From Cohnella hashimotonis (GTDB lineage Bacteria > Bacillota > Bacilli > Paenibacillales > Paenibacillaceae), in NCBI RefSeq assembly GCF_030014955.1, contig NZ_JAGRPV010000001.1, forward strand, positions 5,146,001-5,210,000: a stretch of DNA of 64,000 nucleotides. Direction: 5' to 3'. A program made the position numbers and the translations under genes. Of this stretch, positions 37,631 through 47,263 are shown one piece after another (position 1 is the first letter of the stretch; the number at the start of each line of letters is the position of its first letter). The notes beneath the pieces were generated by a model, which saw nothing but the letters and a program-made list of their open reading frames with translations, had not been told where the DNA came from and ran no database searches.

Positions 37631-37662
37631 AAAAAACGGGAGAAAGGTCCGCCCTTCCTCCC
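37631..37662 (-). terminator. Intercistronic hairpin with T-run between binding protein and permease genes
   Basis: GGGAGAAAGG (37638-37647) and CCTTCCTCCC (37653-37662) pair with one mismatch. On the minus strand the hairpin is followed by TTTTTT (37636-37631) and then the permease ribosome site. This is a leaky-terminator layout common after solute-binding protein genes. Confidence 0.8.
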
Positions 37663-37677
37663 ATCCGGTTAAGTGAA

Positions 37678-39390
37678 TTACTTGGATGCCGCATTGACCT
37701 CTGCCGTAATCTGGTCCCCGCCGAGCTTTTTCCAGTCGCTGACGAATTTATCGAATAACGCGATGGGCTCGCCCATAATGATTTTGGTGTACGTTTCGAT
37801 TTCCATCTTTTGCAAGGTTGCGTTTTTGGCCGTCATCGTCTCCGTCGGGCCGTAAATATAATCGCTTGGCTTCAGGAGATTCTCGGTTACGTACTTGTCG
37901 ATGACCTTATACGACGAGTCTTTACCGAACACTTTATCGAAGCCCCAGTCGGTGACATCGGTCGAGCCCTGCGCCACCGCTAGCGATTTATTATAAGCAT
38001 CCAGCTGCTGCGCGCTAAATCCGGTCGTATCCTTGCTGTCGAGCGCCGCGATCACCTTATGGTATGCCGTCAAGTTTTGGTTGGGGTTGCCCAGCGTAAT
38101 CGGGAAGTACTGCCACACCTGAATGCCGTCGACCTCGTTATACGCTGCGCTGAATTCCTTGGGCTTCGAATCCATATCGACGGATAAATTCGCCAATTTA
38201 AAGAATGCTTCCGGGTGCTTCGCCTTCTTGTTCACTACGTAGTAGCTGCCAATCGAGCTTGCCGCCGTCTGCGGATTTGCCGGCGAATCGTCGATCGAGA
38301 CGATCGGATATGGCTGCCAGTCCGCGTTCGGGTCGTTTTTGCGGCTGTCGCCAAGCTGGCCCAGCGTATGATACATGAGTCCGTATGTCATTCCGATCTT
38401 GCCTGCCGCGACCAGCTCGGCTTCCTTGGTCTCGTTTTTAACGCCGAATTCTTTGTCGAGCTCTCCGTCCTTATACATCGTTTGCAATTGAGTCAGCGCA
38501 GCCTTCATCTCCGGTTGTATGCTGCCGTAGACCAGCTTGCCGTCCTTGTCCTTGACCCAGTTTTGCGGATATGCATGGTAGCCGTTAAAAAATCCTTCCA
38601 GCGATCCGAATGCATCCCCGCCGTTCGTCAACAATAGCGTCTTGTTCATGGCGAGTCCGAACGTGTCGGGCTTCCCGTTGCCGTCGGGATCTTGCGTCGT
38701 AAACGCTTTCGAAATGGCCAGCACGTCCGCCATCGTCTTCGGCTCGGGCAAGTTTAATTTTATGAGCCAGTCCTTGCGGATCCACAGCATCGGGGAGGAA
38801 TCGGAAGTCGCAGAGCCTCCGGGAAGAGACATCATCTTGCCGTCGAAAGTAACCAAATTCAAGCCGTTCGTAAGCGCCTCCGTATACTGCTTCACAGCCG
38901 GCATCGCATACTTGTCGTACAAGTCGGTCAGATCCATGATTTCTCCCGCCTCATACAGCTGATGGAGCTGGGTCGCGTCCACGGAATAGAAATCCGGCAA
39001 ATCGCCCGAGACGATCGAAAGGTTCATTTTTTCCTTGCCTTGATCGGAATTGACCGTCCATTTGTTCTTGATAGTAATCCCGAGCTGGTCCTTGGCGTAC
39101 CTCGTCCACACATTGTTGTCGATGGATTCTCCTTCGAAGAACTTGACGTCGCCGCCGAGTACGCGAACCGTAGAGACTTCGATCGGCGGATCGTATTTGC
39201 CGAGAAATAAATCGTCGTCTGCCGTGGATCCGCTTGCCGCCGGCGCAGAACCTTCATTCGAAGATGCCGCGGCGGACGGGCTCGGACTATTTTCCGCGTT
39301 TTCGCCGTTTTCTTTTCCGGAGCAAGCCGATACCAGCAACGCCAAGCTGAGAAATGCAGAAGTCCATGCGATCCTTGACCTGTTAGGCAT
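37678..39390 (-). CDS. Extracellular sugar-binding lipoprotein of ABC importer (LplA type)
   Basis: 570 residues from ATG 39390 with GGGGGGAAAG upstream; the longer open frame is not supported. The lipobox LLVSAC places the lipid-modified Cys at about residue 23, followed by a Ser/Ala/Asn-rich linker. The large two-lobe domain contains LPDFYSVDATQLHQLYEAG and an EF-hand-like DPDGNGKPDTFG. Such large binding proteins deliver oligosaccharides to the LplB/LplC permeases. It is the first gene of the 19-kb run and directly follows the YesN-type regulator gene, which probably activates it. Confidence 0.93.
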   Translation of the reverse strand: MPNRSRIAWTSAFLSLALLVSACSGKENGENAENSPSPSAAASSNEGSAPAASGSTADDDLFLGKYDPPIEVSTVRVLGGDVKFFEGESIDNNVWTRYAKDQLGITIKNKWTVNSDQGKEKMNLSIVSGDLPDFYSVDATQLHQLYEAGEIMDLTDLYDKYAMPAVKQYTEALTNGLNLVTFDGKMMSLPGGSATSDSSPMLWIRKDWLIKLNLPEPKTMADVLAISKAFTTQDPDGNGKPDTFGLAMNKTLLLTNGGDAFGSLEGFFNGYHAYPQNWVKDKDGKLVYGSIQPEMKAALTQLQTMYKDGELDKEFGVKNETKEAELVAAGKIGMTYGLMYHTLGQLGDSRKNDPNADWQPYPIVSIDDSPANPQTAASSIGSYYVVNKKAKHPEAFFKLANLSVDMDSKPKEFSAAYNEVDGIQVWQYFPITLGNPNQNLTAYHKVIAALDSKDTTGFSAQQLDAYNKSLAVAQGSTDVTDWGFDKVFGKDSSYKVIDKYVTENLLKPSDYIYGPTETMTAKNATLQKMEIETYTKIIMGEPIALFDKFVSDWKKLGGDQITAEVNAASK

Positions 39391-39535
39391 GATTTCTTTC
39401 CCCCCGACTTCTGATAGACATCCAATTCCTTGCTTACTGATAATGATAGAACTCTCGGCCAAAACTGTATATTTCACTTCTTTTAGAAAGCTTATCTTTC
39501 GTTATGCGTTGTTGCCGTTTCGGACAAAGCCGAAT

Positions 39536-41167
39536 CTAAGCTTCAAGCTCTGCGCGATATTCGCTCGGCGTCACGCCTGTATGCTTCTTGAAAAAACGGG
39601 TAAAGTAGCCTGCCGTACCGAAGCCGATGCGGAGGGCGATCTCGTGAATCTTCCATTTGGGGATGGCCAACAATTCCTTGGCGGTCGCGACTCGCGTATC
39701 GGCGATCACGTCGGATAGGTTGCGGCCGGTATTTTGCTTGTACAGCGCCGACAGGTAGGAGGAATTCAGATAGACGAGATCGGCTAAGGTGTTCAGGGAC
39801 AAATCGCCGTCCAGATGGTCTCGGATATGCTGGTTCAGCTTGTGGATGACCCCGTTGGTACGTTCCACGAGCATGCTGTTTCTGCGGGAGAACAGCGTAT
39901 CCGCCACTTCGAGAAGATATTTTAAGGCAGCGTCTTTGGACGGATGGCTGCCCAGATCCATCAGACGGTCGACCATGTTGTCTTCCGGGGCAATGCCGTT
40001 CGATGCTTTGTTCATTTGGCCAAGCAGAAGCACGGCGATCGAATAATACGTCTGCGCATACAGCCGGAAGCGATTCGGAAGCTTGGCAAACGCGAACTCC
40101 AATCTCTCGGCGAACGCCTCCGGCTGGCCGGACTCCAAGGCAAGCTCGAGGTCCAGCAGCCGCTGCGGAGAGAGCTCGACTGCCATATTCTGAGGCTTGT
40201 CCGGCTCGCATTGCGTAATCAGCATCTCCTCTCCGTTGCCCAGTCCCAGTACCATCGTTTTTTTGACGATTTGAAAATCCCTCGGAACGTCCTCCCAGGC
40301 GCTCGGTCTTCCTGTCGTTACAAGCGAAATGGGCAGATGCAGCAGGCGCTTGGTCGTCGACTGGATGCTGTCCAGCATGCCGGCTACGAATGTCAGCGTA
40401 TCCGTCCATTGCTCTTCAAGACTCGTGACCGCCGTCTCTTCCATGATGCGGTGCGGCTGAATCAACCAAATGAATTGCGAATCGTACAACAAGACGGACA
40501 TGAATGCGGTCGGGCGCAAATATTCCTCCGCTATATTTTGAATCGCGTTGATGAATAAGGTTTTATTCGAAGGACTCGTATTTTCTTTCCATCGATCGAC
40601 TCTGCCATGCACGAGCAGTACCGAAGCTTCCGCCGAGAGCGGGATTTCAAGCTCTTGAAATCTGGTTTTCCTTCCCGACAGGGAATAACCGCCGATGTCC
40701 GTCAAGCTGTTAAACCAATCCCTTCTCAGCAGCGTAAGCTCCTGTTTGACTTGTTCTTTCGCCCGCAGCACGAATTGCTCATTGCTCGCTTCCTCCTCCA
40801 GCTCCTTAATCGCTTTGCGTATCGAAGAGAGAATGGATTCGTCTCCTTCCGTTTTCAGGATATAATCGACGCCGCCCCCCCTGATCGCGCGCTGAATCGA
40901 GGAGATATCTCCGATTCCCGTCAAGAAGATCACCTTGCACTTGGGCCAACGAGCGCGAATCCATTGCTGAAGCTCTATGCCGTCCATTTCGGGCATCCGA
41001 ATATCGCTGAGCACGATATCCATTTTCGCGCGGGTAAGTCTCTGTATCGCCTCTTCGGCGGAATAAGTCCTGTAGACGTCCAGATCCAAATCCGGAACCT
41101 CCGACAGCATTTCGTATAAACCGTCTACCGTGTATGGCTCGTCGTCCACGATAAGCAATTTGATCAT
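39536..41167 (-). CDS. YesN-type response regulator (REC + AraC HTH)
   Basis: 543 residues. The receiver domain (1-120) has LIVDDEP, phosphoacceptor Asp55 in VLSDIRMPEMDG and a conserved Lys. A middle domain of about 300 residues is typical of this group. The C-terminal AraC HTH includes LNTLADLVYLNSSYLSALYK and IHEIALRIGFGTAGYFTRFFKKHTGVTPSEYR. It overlaps the sensor gene by 4 bp. By analogy with YesM/YesN and LytS-like pairs it activates the adjacent transporter and glycosidase genes when the sensor detects polymer or binding protein. Confidence 0.95.
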   Translation of the reverse strand: MIKLLIVDDEPYTVDGLYEMLSEVPDLDLDVYRTYSAEEAIQRLTRAKMDIVLSDIRMPEMDGIELQQWIRARWPKCKVIFLTGIGDISSIQRAIRGGGVDYILKTEGDESILSSIRKAIKELEEEASNEQFVLRAKEQVKQELTLLRRDWFNSLTDIGGYSLSGRKTRFQELEIPLSAEASVLLVHGRVDRWKENTSPSNKTLFINAIQNIAEEYLRPTAFMSVLLYDSQFIWLIQPHRIMEETAVTSLEEQWTDTLTFVAGMLDSIQSTTKRLLHLPISLVTTGRPSAWEDVPRDFQIVKKTMVLGLGNGEEMLITQCEPDKPQNMAVELSPQRLLDLELALESGQPEAFAERLEFAFAKLPNRFRLYAQTYYSIAVLLLGQMNKASNGIAPEDNMVDRLMDLGSHPSKDAALKYLLEVADTLFSRRNSMLVERTNGVIHKLNQHIRDHLDGDLSLNTLADLVYLNSSYLSALYKQNTGRNLSDVIADTRVATAKELLAIPKWKIHEIALRIGFGTAGYFTRFFKKHTGVTPSEYRAELEA

Positions 41168-42912
41168 TGATCTCTCTCCCCGATCGGAATGATGATTTCC
41201 ACCTTCAAGCCGCCGCGAGCCCCTTCGCTCAGGCGCAGTCCCGCTGCTTCGCCGAATTTGATCTTAAGCCTGCGATGGACGTTAATCATGCCCGTGCTCT
41301 CGGCGAATCCGTCGTTCGCGCGCAGCACTTGCTTTAATCGCTCCAGCTTCTCCGCGGTGAACTCATGCCCGTTATCCTCGATGGCAATAATGAGCTCGTC
41401 TGGACGAAGGCTGAATTCGACGTTCATCCAACCGTTTTTCGACTTCAGCTCCAAGGAATGTTTGTAGGCATTCTCGATGATCGGCTGCATGATCAGCCTG
41501 GGTACCTGGATTGCCGCCGCGCCTATCGGCAAGTCACCGAAATGAGCCTCTACGCGATTGGCAAACCGGATGGATTGGATCTCCATATACGTTCGGGCAT
41601 GATGCGCTTCCATCTCGAGCGGCACTTCATCCGTTCCATCCCGCGTAATAAATTGAAAATATTCTCCCAGATGCTTGGTCAGCCGCATGAGGTTCTCATT
41701 GTCCTCCAGCTGCGCCATCCGATATAAAATAAAGTAGGTGTTATATAAAAAATGCGGATTGATCTGCGACTGCAGATGACGCAGCTCGGACAGTCTGGCC
41801 CTGTATTGCTGCTCGTACACCTCATGCACCAGCACGTTCAACTTCCTGGCCATGCTGTTGAATTCCTCGTACAGGTAGCCGAACTCATCCTTCAGCGGAT
41901 AGGTGACGGTATGATTGAACTGGCCTTGCTCGATCCGCCGAAAAGACTGGAGCAGCGAGATGAGCGGCTTGTGAATGATTCTGTAAATGCTATAAGAGAA
42001 AGCGATTACAATTACGATCGAAGCCAAGGATAAAATGATCAGCCATACCCGGTGGGAGGCGAGCTGCTGGTTCACGTCTTTGGTAGGGACATACATAAGC
42101 AAGCTCATGCCTAAATGCTCCGAGTCTTTGCGCGTGATCAGGTAGGATTGTCCATCAACGTCAACCTTGCGCGTCGCATTGCTGTCCGTACTCTCCATCA
42201 GCTCCGGCTGGTCCATGATGATTTCGCTTTCGGCGTTGAGGGTCGTTTTCGCGATGATTCGATTCGTCGCTTTCTCGACGAGAACCGCCCCCCCGCCCTC
42301 GTTCGTGTAGCTGTCGAGCGTCGACACAAGCTCGGGAATCGATATTTCTACGGCCGCGACGAATATAGGGTCTTTGCCTCTGCTTGAAGGAGGATAAACG
42401 AGCGTGACGAATATTCGGTCCTTCCAAAATAGAAAGGGAGATTCCTTGGTCTTCAACGGACCGCTCATCGCCTTGAACTGGTTCGCGTCGAAGTCCTTAA
42501 TGCCTTCCATGTTAGAGGTGATGGTCCGGTCGATCAAAGGGATGAACACGGACGCTTCCTCTACGAACTTGCTCGAACGGTTAAGAATGTCGAGATGATT
42601 TTTCAACCGCAAATTCGCTTGCGTCTTTTCCACGTCGGACATGATCTCGGCGGTAATGCTGAGCTTCATTAAATCTTCGTCATTGATATAATCCTGCAAG
42701 GTTAGGAGAATGCCTCCAAAGTCATTATCCAGAAGCTCCATGTACAGATTGACGCGGGAGGATAAAGAATGGGTAATTTCTTTATTTACATTTTTGAGCC
42801 CCGACATATTAATCTGAAGACCGATGATGTACAAGGGACTGAGGACCACCAGAAAGGTCAAAACCAGTTTGGGAAAAACGCGAATAGCGGCGACTTTATC
42901 GACCATTCTCAT
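41164..42912 (-). CDS. YesM-type sensor histidine kinase
   Basis: 582 residues. One membrane segment near residues 13-33, an extracellular dCACHE-like sensor (about 35-280), a second segment (about 290-312) and a HAMP domain are followed by the His_kinase box LQSQINPHFLYNTYF and an HATPase domain (IIENAYKHSLE, then the late Gly-rich GARGGLKVEI). GGAGG precedes the ATG. A -10 TATAAT lies at 42951-42956 on the minus strand. It forms a two-component pair with the regulator gene and probably senses an extracellular sugar signal for this locus. Confidence 0.95.
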   Translation of the reverse strand: MRMVDKVAAIRVFPKLVLTFLVVLSPLYIIGLQINMSGLKNVNKEITHSLSSRVNLYMELLDNDFGGILLTLQDYINDEDLMKLSITAEIMSDVEKTQANLRLKNHLDILNRSSKFVEEASVFIPLIDRTITSNMEGIKDFDANQFKAMSGPLKTKESPFLFWKDRIFVTLVYPPSSRGKDPIFVAAVEISIPELVSTLDSYTNEGGGAVLVEKATNRIIAKTTLNAESEIIMDQPELMESTDSNATRKVDVDGQSYLITRKDSEHLGMSLLMYVPTKDVNQQLASHRVWLIILSLASIVIVIAFSYSIYRIIHKPLISLLQSFRRIEQGQFNHTVTYPLKDEFGYLYEEFNSMARKLNVLVHEVYEQQYRARLSELRHLQSQINPHFLYNTYFILYRMAQLEDNENLMRLTKHLGEYFQFITRDGTDEVPLEMEAHHARTYMEIQSIRFANRVEAHFGDLPIGAAAIQVPRLIMQPIIENAYKHSLELKSKNGWMNVEFSLRPDELIIAIEDNGHEFTAEKLERLKQVLRANDGFAESTGMINVHRRLKIKFGEAAGLRLSEGARGGLKVEIIIPIGERDQ

Positions 42913-43013
42913 TCATTTACTTGCCTCCACGGTTAATTATTGTTTTCTATATTATACTTTCAGACCCCTGGCGCCGATAGATTGTTAAAATCCCTGATCC
43001 ATAATGCTGAAAT

Positions 43014-43037
43014 AGGACTGATGAAATTCATCAGCCC
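43014..43037 (-). terminator. Hairpin terminator after the GH39 gene
   Basis: AGGACTGATGAA (43014-43025) and TTCATCAGCCCT (43026-43037 region) form a stem with one mismatch that becomes a G-U pair in minus-strand RNA, followed by TATTT. It ends the three-gene unit 46679-43056. Confidence 0.65.
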
Positions 43038-43055
43038 TGCCTGAACTCTATTCGT

Positions 43056-44405
43056 TTAAACAGCGTGCAACTTGGCTAATAGCACTGCATATTTCGGAAG
43101 ATAAACGCTCAGCTTCCGATCGCCCGACTGCAGATCGTGATATTCCGGCGAGTCGAATCGGCGTTCACGGTCCAGCACGGCCCATTCGCAATGCGTAAAT
43201 CGCTGGTTCGCGGCAGGCGTCCACGCCAGCTCGTATTCCCGGCTCTCCCCGCGGAAGTTGCTTACCCATATGGCGGAATCGCCGTTTTTGCCCGACACGC
43301 CAAGCGCATAAACCCCTTGCAACCCATCCTTGATATTCGCTTCGATCCGATAATCATATTGGCAAAGCTCGTTGAACTTCGCGAACACATCATACATTTT
43401 CTGAGGGTTGCCGTACATATCGAACAGTCCGCAGAACATGCTGTGAGGCTGCGCATCGTAGTAATTGGCTTGATGGACGGGGCAATCCTGAAGCAGCGCA
43501 AACAATGCTGCCGAGAACGCTGCGCCCTCCTCGTTTTTCTGGCGCTCGAACACGCGTTTTCGATGCGCCGCTCCCTCCGGCCTCCAAAGCAGCTTTGCCG
43601 CTTCCTCGCTGTCGAAATGGAGATAGCCCCATTCATTCAAATGGCATTCCATATCCATATAGCCGGCTTCCTCGAGCCATTGCCGGACAAGCCGGGCGTT
43701 AGCCGCAACCTTCTCGGGATCGTCGGCGTACGTATGCCAAGTAAAAAAGTCCAAGGGAACAGCGTGCTGCCGGCAATAGGCGATAAATCCGCGCGTAAAA
43801 GGATGGTTGACCATCGTGGCGGCCTGTCCGCCTACCTTCAACGACGGATCATGCTGCTTGATGGCAGTAGAAGCGACGCGGTACAATTCATAATACTGCT
43901 CGTCGGTGCCCGACCACATGACTTGTCCGTCCGGATTGTCCGGTTCGTTCCAGATTTCCCAGTAACGGATATCGTGATGGAACCCGTCGGCCCATCCCTC
44001 GTTATAATGCCGGATGATGCCGATGCAAATACGGGCCCACTTCGCATAGTCCGCGGGTGGGTGAACGTAATATTTTTTGGACGTATGTTCGATGCTTTCG
44101 CCAAGCCTGTAGACGATTTTGGCTCCCGTAGCTACGATTGATGCCAGATATTGATCCGTTTTAGAGAAATGATAGCTGGCGGGATCCTCCGGATCTTTGC
44201 CGAAGTCGGGAAAGATCGTATGGATATCCACCTCGCCGGGATTCGGCCAATTTGTGTCATGAAGCCTCGCCAAAGGAATGCCCGCCTCTCGGTAAGCGGG
44301 AGTGACGTCAACCAGGGAACCTGCCGTGACGGGGCCGTTATTGACGCCATGCAGCTTTTTAAGCGGCGCCGACTTGCGGGTAAAGTCCAATCGAATATCA
44401 GGCAT
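43056..44405 (-). CDS. GH39 family glycosidase (beta-xylosidase-like), cytoplasmic
   Basis: 449 residues without a signal peptide. The GH39 hallmarks are LKKLHGVNNGP at the N-terminus, acid/base YWEIWNEPDNPDG (about residue 158) and nucleophile CHLNEWGYLHFD (about 265). Family enzymes cleave beta-xylosides or alpha-L-iduronides and related glycosides from the non-reducing end. AGAGGGGGAAAG precedes the ATG. It is the last gene of the unit with the M81 peptidase and an SDR. As it is intracellular, it probably trims imported oligosaccharides rather than polymer. Confidence 0.93.
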   Translation of the reverse strand: MPDIRLDFTRKSAPLKKLHGVNNGPVTAGSLVDVTPAYREAGIPLARLHDTNWPNPGEVDIHTIFPDFGKDPEDPASYHFSKTDQYLASIVATGAKIVYRLGESIEHTSKKYYVHPPADYAKWARICIGIIRHYNEGWADGFHHDIRYWEIWNEPDNPDGQVMWSGTDEQYYELYRVASTAIKQHDPSLKVGGQAATMVNHPFTRGFIAYCRQHAVPLDFFTWHTYADDPEKVAANARLVRQWLEEAGYMDMECHLNEWGYLHFDSEEAAKLLWRPEGAAHRKRVFERQKNEEGAAFSAALFALLQDCPVHQANYYDAQPHSMFCGLFDMYGNPQKMYDVFAKFNELCQYDYRIEANIKDGLQGVYALGVSGKNGDSAIWVSNFRGESREYELAWTPAANQRFTHCEWAVLDRERRFDSPEYHDLQSGDRKLSVYLPKYAVLLAKLHAV

Positions 44406-44418
44406 TCGCTTTCCCCCT

Positions 44419-45177
44419 CTAATGCATGATCCAGCCGCCGTCTACGTTTAAGGTCTGGCCGGTCAAAAAATCGCTGTCCGAAGCGGCTAAAAATACGAAG
44501 ACGCCTTCCAGATCGCCGGCCGTCTCGCGTCTTTGGAAGCTTTGCAGCTCCGCCATTTCCCGTTCGAGCCGAGCCGGATCGTATTGGTGCATGTCCTCGC
44601 CTTCCGTCTCCGTGAGCACGGCGCCGGGCGTGACGCAATTCACCGCAATGCCGTGTTCCCCCACCTCTCTGGCGAGCGCGCGCGTAAATCCGACAACCGC
44701 TCCTTTAGAAGCGACATAGTGCAATAAATTCCGCTGCCCCGTAAAAAAGGTAACCGACGACACGTTGATGATTTTCCCGTACCCCTGCGTCTTCATGTGG
44801 GGGAATACCGCCTTGGCGCAATAAAATTGCGACTTCACGTTCGTATTCATGACGCGGTCCCATTCATCGCCCGTTATCTCGTGCCAATGGCATCGCGGAT
44901 CGATACCCGCGTTGTTAACGAGTACGTGGACCGTCCCATACCGCCTCACGGTCTCATCGACCGCTGCCCGGACTTCGGCCTCGACCGACACGTCCGCCTG
45001 GATCGCAAAAGCGTCGCCGCCGTCGTCCCGAATCGAAGCGGCAACCTGCTCCGCCAACTCCGGCAAAAGATCTACGACGACAACGCTCGCTCCTTCCCTG
45101 GCGTACCGCCTCGCCACGGCGGCGCCGATCGATCTCGCGGCTCCGGTTACGATCGCGACTTGGCCCCGTAATCTCAT
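44419..45177 (-). CDS. Short-chain dehydrogenase/reductase (FabG-like)
   Basis: 252 residues from ATG 45177 with GGGGGGAG eight bases upstream; the GTG at 45198 is not preferred. Motifs: TGAARSIGAAVA, NNAGID, Ser in NVSSVTFFTG, YVASKGAVVG and the family C-terminal DGGWIMH. The start overlaps the M81 gene stop (ATGA). In sugar loci such enzymes oxidise aldoses or reduce keto-sugar acids; the substrate here is unknown. Confidence 0.92.
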   Translation of the reverse strand: MRLRGQVAIVTGAARSIGAAVARRYAREGASVVVVDLLPELAEQVAASIRDDGGDAFAIQADVSVEAEVRAAVDETVRRYGTVHVLVNNAGIDPRCHWHEITGDEWDRVMNTNVKSQFYCAKAVFPHMKTQGYGKIINVSSVTFFTGQRNLLHYVASKGAVVGFTRALAREVGEHGIAVNCVTPGAVLTETEGEDMHQYDPARLEREMAELQSFQRRETAGDLEGVFVFLAASDSDFLTGQTLNVDGGWIMH

Positions 45178-46679
45178 AGCCGAGACTCCCCCCGCCACTC
45201 AAATTCATCCTCGAAAGGGTAGAACGGCCGCGGAAGCCGCCGATAAATCAAAGATCGGATGTTTGCGGGACTGCTGCCCGGCGTATCGAGAATAAAAATA
45301 TGCGGCGAAATTCGTTCGTAATCGGCTCGAAATTGATTGGCCGATTTGACCAGCAGGAGATCCGCTTCCGACGGCTCGAGTCCCACGCTGCGATACATGG
45401 CGGGATCGCCGCTGAAAGTCGGCCACTCGCTCAGCAGCAGCGATATCGATCCGATCTGCAGGACGACGCAGCGCCCCATGTTCCCCGTCGTCCCCTTTAA
45501 GCTACCGCCTCCGAATTGAAATTTCCCGTCACCGATCGTCCGGACACGTCCCAGCACGCGAATGGGCACGCCTTGCTGCGTATTTTTACTGCTCGTATAT
45601 CCGACGTCTACTTCGATCATGCTGCCGACGCCCGCATCGATCGCATACGCGACCGCCGGGGCGTCCACCATCGTCAGCAGGCAGACTAATCGGTCCTGCA
45701 CGCCGAGGTCGAGCAGCTCCTTCAACACATAGTTGCTGTCGCCGGTCGATCCGGCTCCGGGGCTGTCCGCGGAATCCGAAATAATAAACGGCCGTCCGGC
45801 CGTTCGCTCCACAAGCGCTCTTGCGACGATATCGCGCACGGCGTGCAGCTCGATCTGGAATTCATGCCGTTTGTCCCAAAATAAATCCGCCATCCGATCC
45901 GCTTCCTTGGACACGATATCCGCATCTTCTCCAACGACCACGACGCTGCTGCCCATATCGGGCAGATCGAGCCACGGCTGGACGGGAAACAAGGACGTAT
46001 ACAGGGAATCGCCCCTGGATTCGCCGGCGCGGGCTTCCGTCCATAAATCAAAGAAGGGGCCGTGCGAGGTTTGACTATTTTCCGCCGGTACGATCATGGG
46101 TATTTTGCGAAAAGCGATGACCGGACGAACGCCCTTATTCAATATCGAGAGGAAAAGCTTACCCGCGCGGATACCGGTATCGTGGTGATCGGTATGCGGA
46201 AACGTACGGTATCCGATGATCCCTTGTACGCCCTCCACGATCTTATAGGTGACATTGGCGTGCAAATCTAGGGAGACGACGATGGGCTTCTCCGGACCGA
46301 GGCGCGTTCGGACCTCCTCGACGAGCGCGCCACCAGCATCGTCGCAGCCCTCTGCCGCCATGGCGCCGTGCAGCGCCAAATAAGCGCCGTCCCCGGGTCC
46401 TGCGCGATTCAGACATGAGATTAGCAGCTGCTTCAGCTCTTCCCAAGCTTCCGCGCGGATGATTCCTGAAGATACGGCAAGCGCGGAAACGATCGGCACG
46501 ATTTCTACCTCCTCGCCGCCTGTCGCCTCCATGAATCCGGTCAGTTCCGTCTCGGCCTTTGAATCGCGGATTTCTTCGCCTAACGCGAGCTGGAATCTGC
46601 GGAAATCGTCCATCGTGCTCATCGTGGGGCTAAATGTATTGCTCTCTTGGATGATGCTCATCATCCATATTCGCTTCAC
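45174..46679 (-). CDS. M81 family metallopeptidase (MlrC-like)
   Basis: 501 residues with GTG start at 46679 and GGAGGGAAAG upstream. Conserved metal-site segments of the M81/microcystinase-C family are present: IIQESNTFSP, ALHGAMAAEGCDDAGG, SLDLHANVT and PHTDHHDTG. The C-terminal half has the DUF1485-type fold. Although named for microcystin hydrolysis, many family members occur in sugar and amidohydrolase operons where the substrate is unknown; a peptidase role here is not established. It heads the unit with the SDR and GH39 genes. Confidence 0.9.
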   Translation of the reverse strand: MKRIWMMSIIQESNTFSPTMSTMDDFRRFQLALGEEIRDSKAETELTGFMEATGGEEVEIVPIVSALAVSSGIIRAEAWEELKQLLISCLNRAGPGDGAYLALHGAMAAEGCDDAGGALVEEVRTRLGPEKPIVVSLDLHANVTYKIVEGVQGIIGYRTFPHTDHHDTGIRAGKLFLSILNKGVRPVIAFRKIPMIVPAENSQTSHGPFFDLWTEARAGESRGDSLYTSLFPVQPWLDLPDMGSSVVVVGEDADIVSKEADRMADLFWDKRHEFQIELHAVRDIVARALVERTAGRPFIISDSADSPGAGSTGDSNYVLKELLDLGVQDRLVCLLTMVDAPAVAYAIDAGVGSMIEVDVGYTSSKNTQQGVPIRVLGRVRTIGDGKFQFGGGSLKGTTGNMGRCVVLQIGSISLLLSEWPTFSGDPAMYRSVGLEPSEADLLLVKSANQFRADYERISPHIFILDTPGSSPANIRSLIYRRLPRPFYPFEDEFEWRGESRL

Positions 46680-46760
46680 TGACTTTCCCTCCCGCTAGTG
46701 AAGCATAGACAACTAAGGTCAGTATATAAAGCGAAGTCGGGCTCGTATATGGCACACTTT

Positions 46761-47215
46761 TTAGAATCGTTCTCTTTCATTTGGATAAAGCCTGCGTATA
46801 TGATCGGCAGTCCTTTTGTATTCTTCCGCGGACGGCAAATGCTCCAACATCAGCGGGATATCCCTGCCTACATTCTTTGATTAAATTTGCATTGTCATAG
46901 TAGAGCAGCGGATTTGTGATCATATTTACCGGGTCCAGATGTACGGCGAATGCCTTGCGATCGACCGCGCGAATCAAGTCCAGGTAAATGTCGGCGCTAT
47001 AGGGAATATCCACGGCATGGTCTCCAACACATAGAACGTGTTCCTTGGTTTCACGGCGTCTATGATTTCACGTACCGAGTCCACGATAAGCCCGAACGTG
47101 TCTTGAGAGAAATGATCCGTTGGTCGTCTTATGGCGGACCCATCGCGGAGGGCGAGACCTCGCTCGATTATGGCGCGTCTGCGTTCCGGGCGCGATGAAT
47201 TCCTGCAGTCCCCCC
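46761..47215 (-). pseudogene. Broken TIM-barrel sugar phosphate isomerase/epimerase
   Basis: Three pieces of one xylose-isomerase-like protein lie in different frames on the minus strand. The first is DHFSQDTFGLIVDSVREI followed by DAVKPRNTFYVLETMPW (about 47120-47010). The second, after a one-base loss near 47010, is YSADIYLDLIRAVDRKAFA and HLDPVNMITNP. The third, after a deletion of roughly 60 codons, is DIPLMLEHLPSAEEYKRTAD ending in TAA at 46761-46763. The N-terminal third is missing. In this family the second and third pieces are normally separated by the metal-site region, so the gene cannot be functional. It once belonged with the sugar-acid genes on either side. Nothing else is evident in 46680-47263. 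Confidence 0.85.
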
Positions 47216-47263
47216 AAATAGGCGCAGCTGCAACATCGCACTTAGCCCCCGATAATGAAAAAA

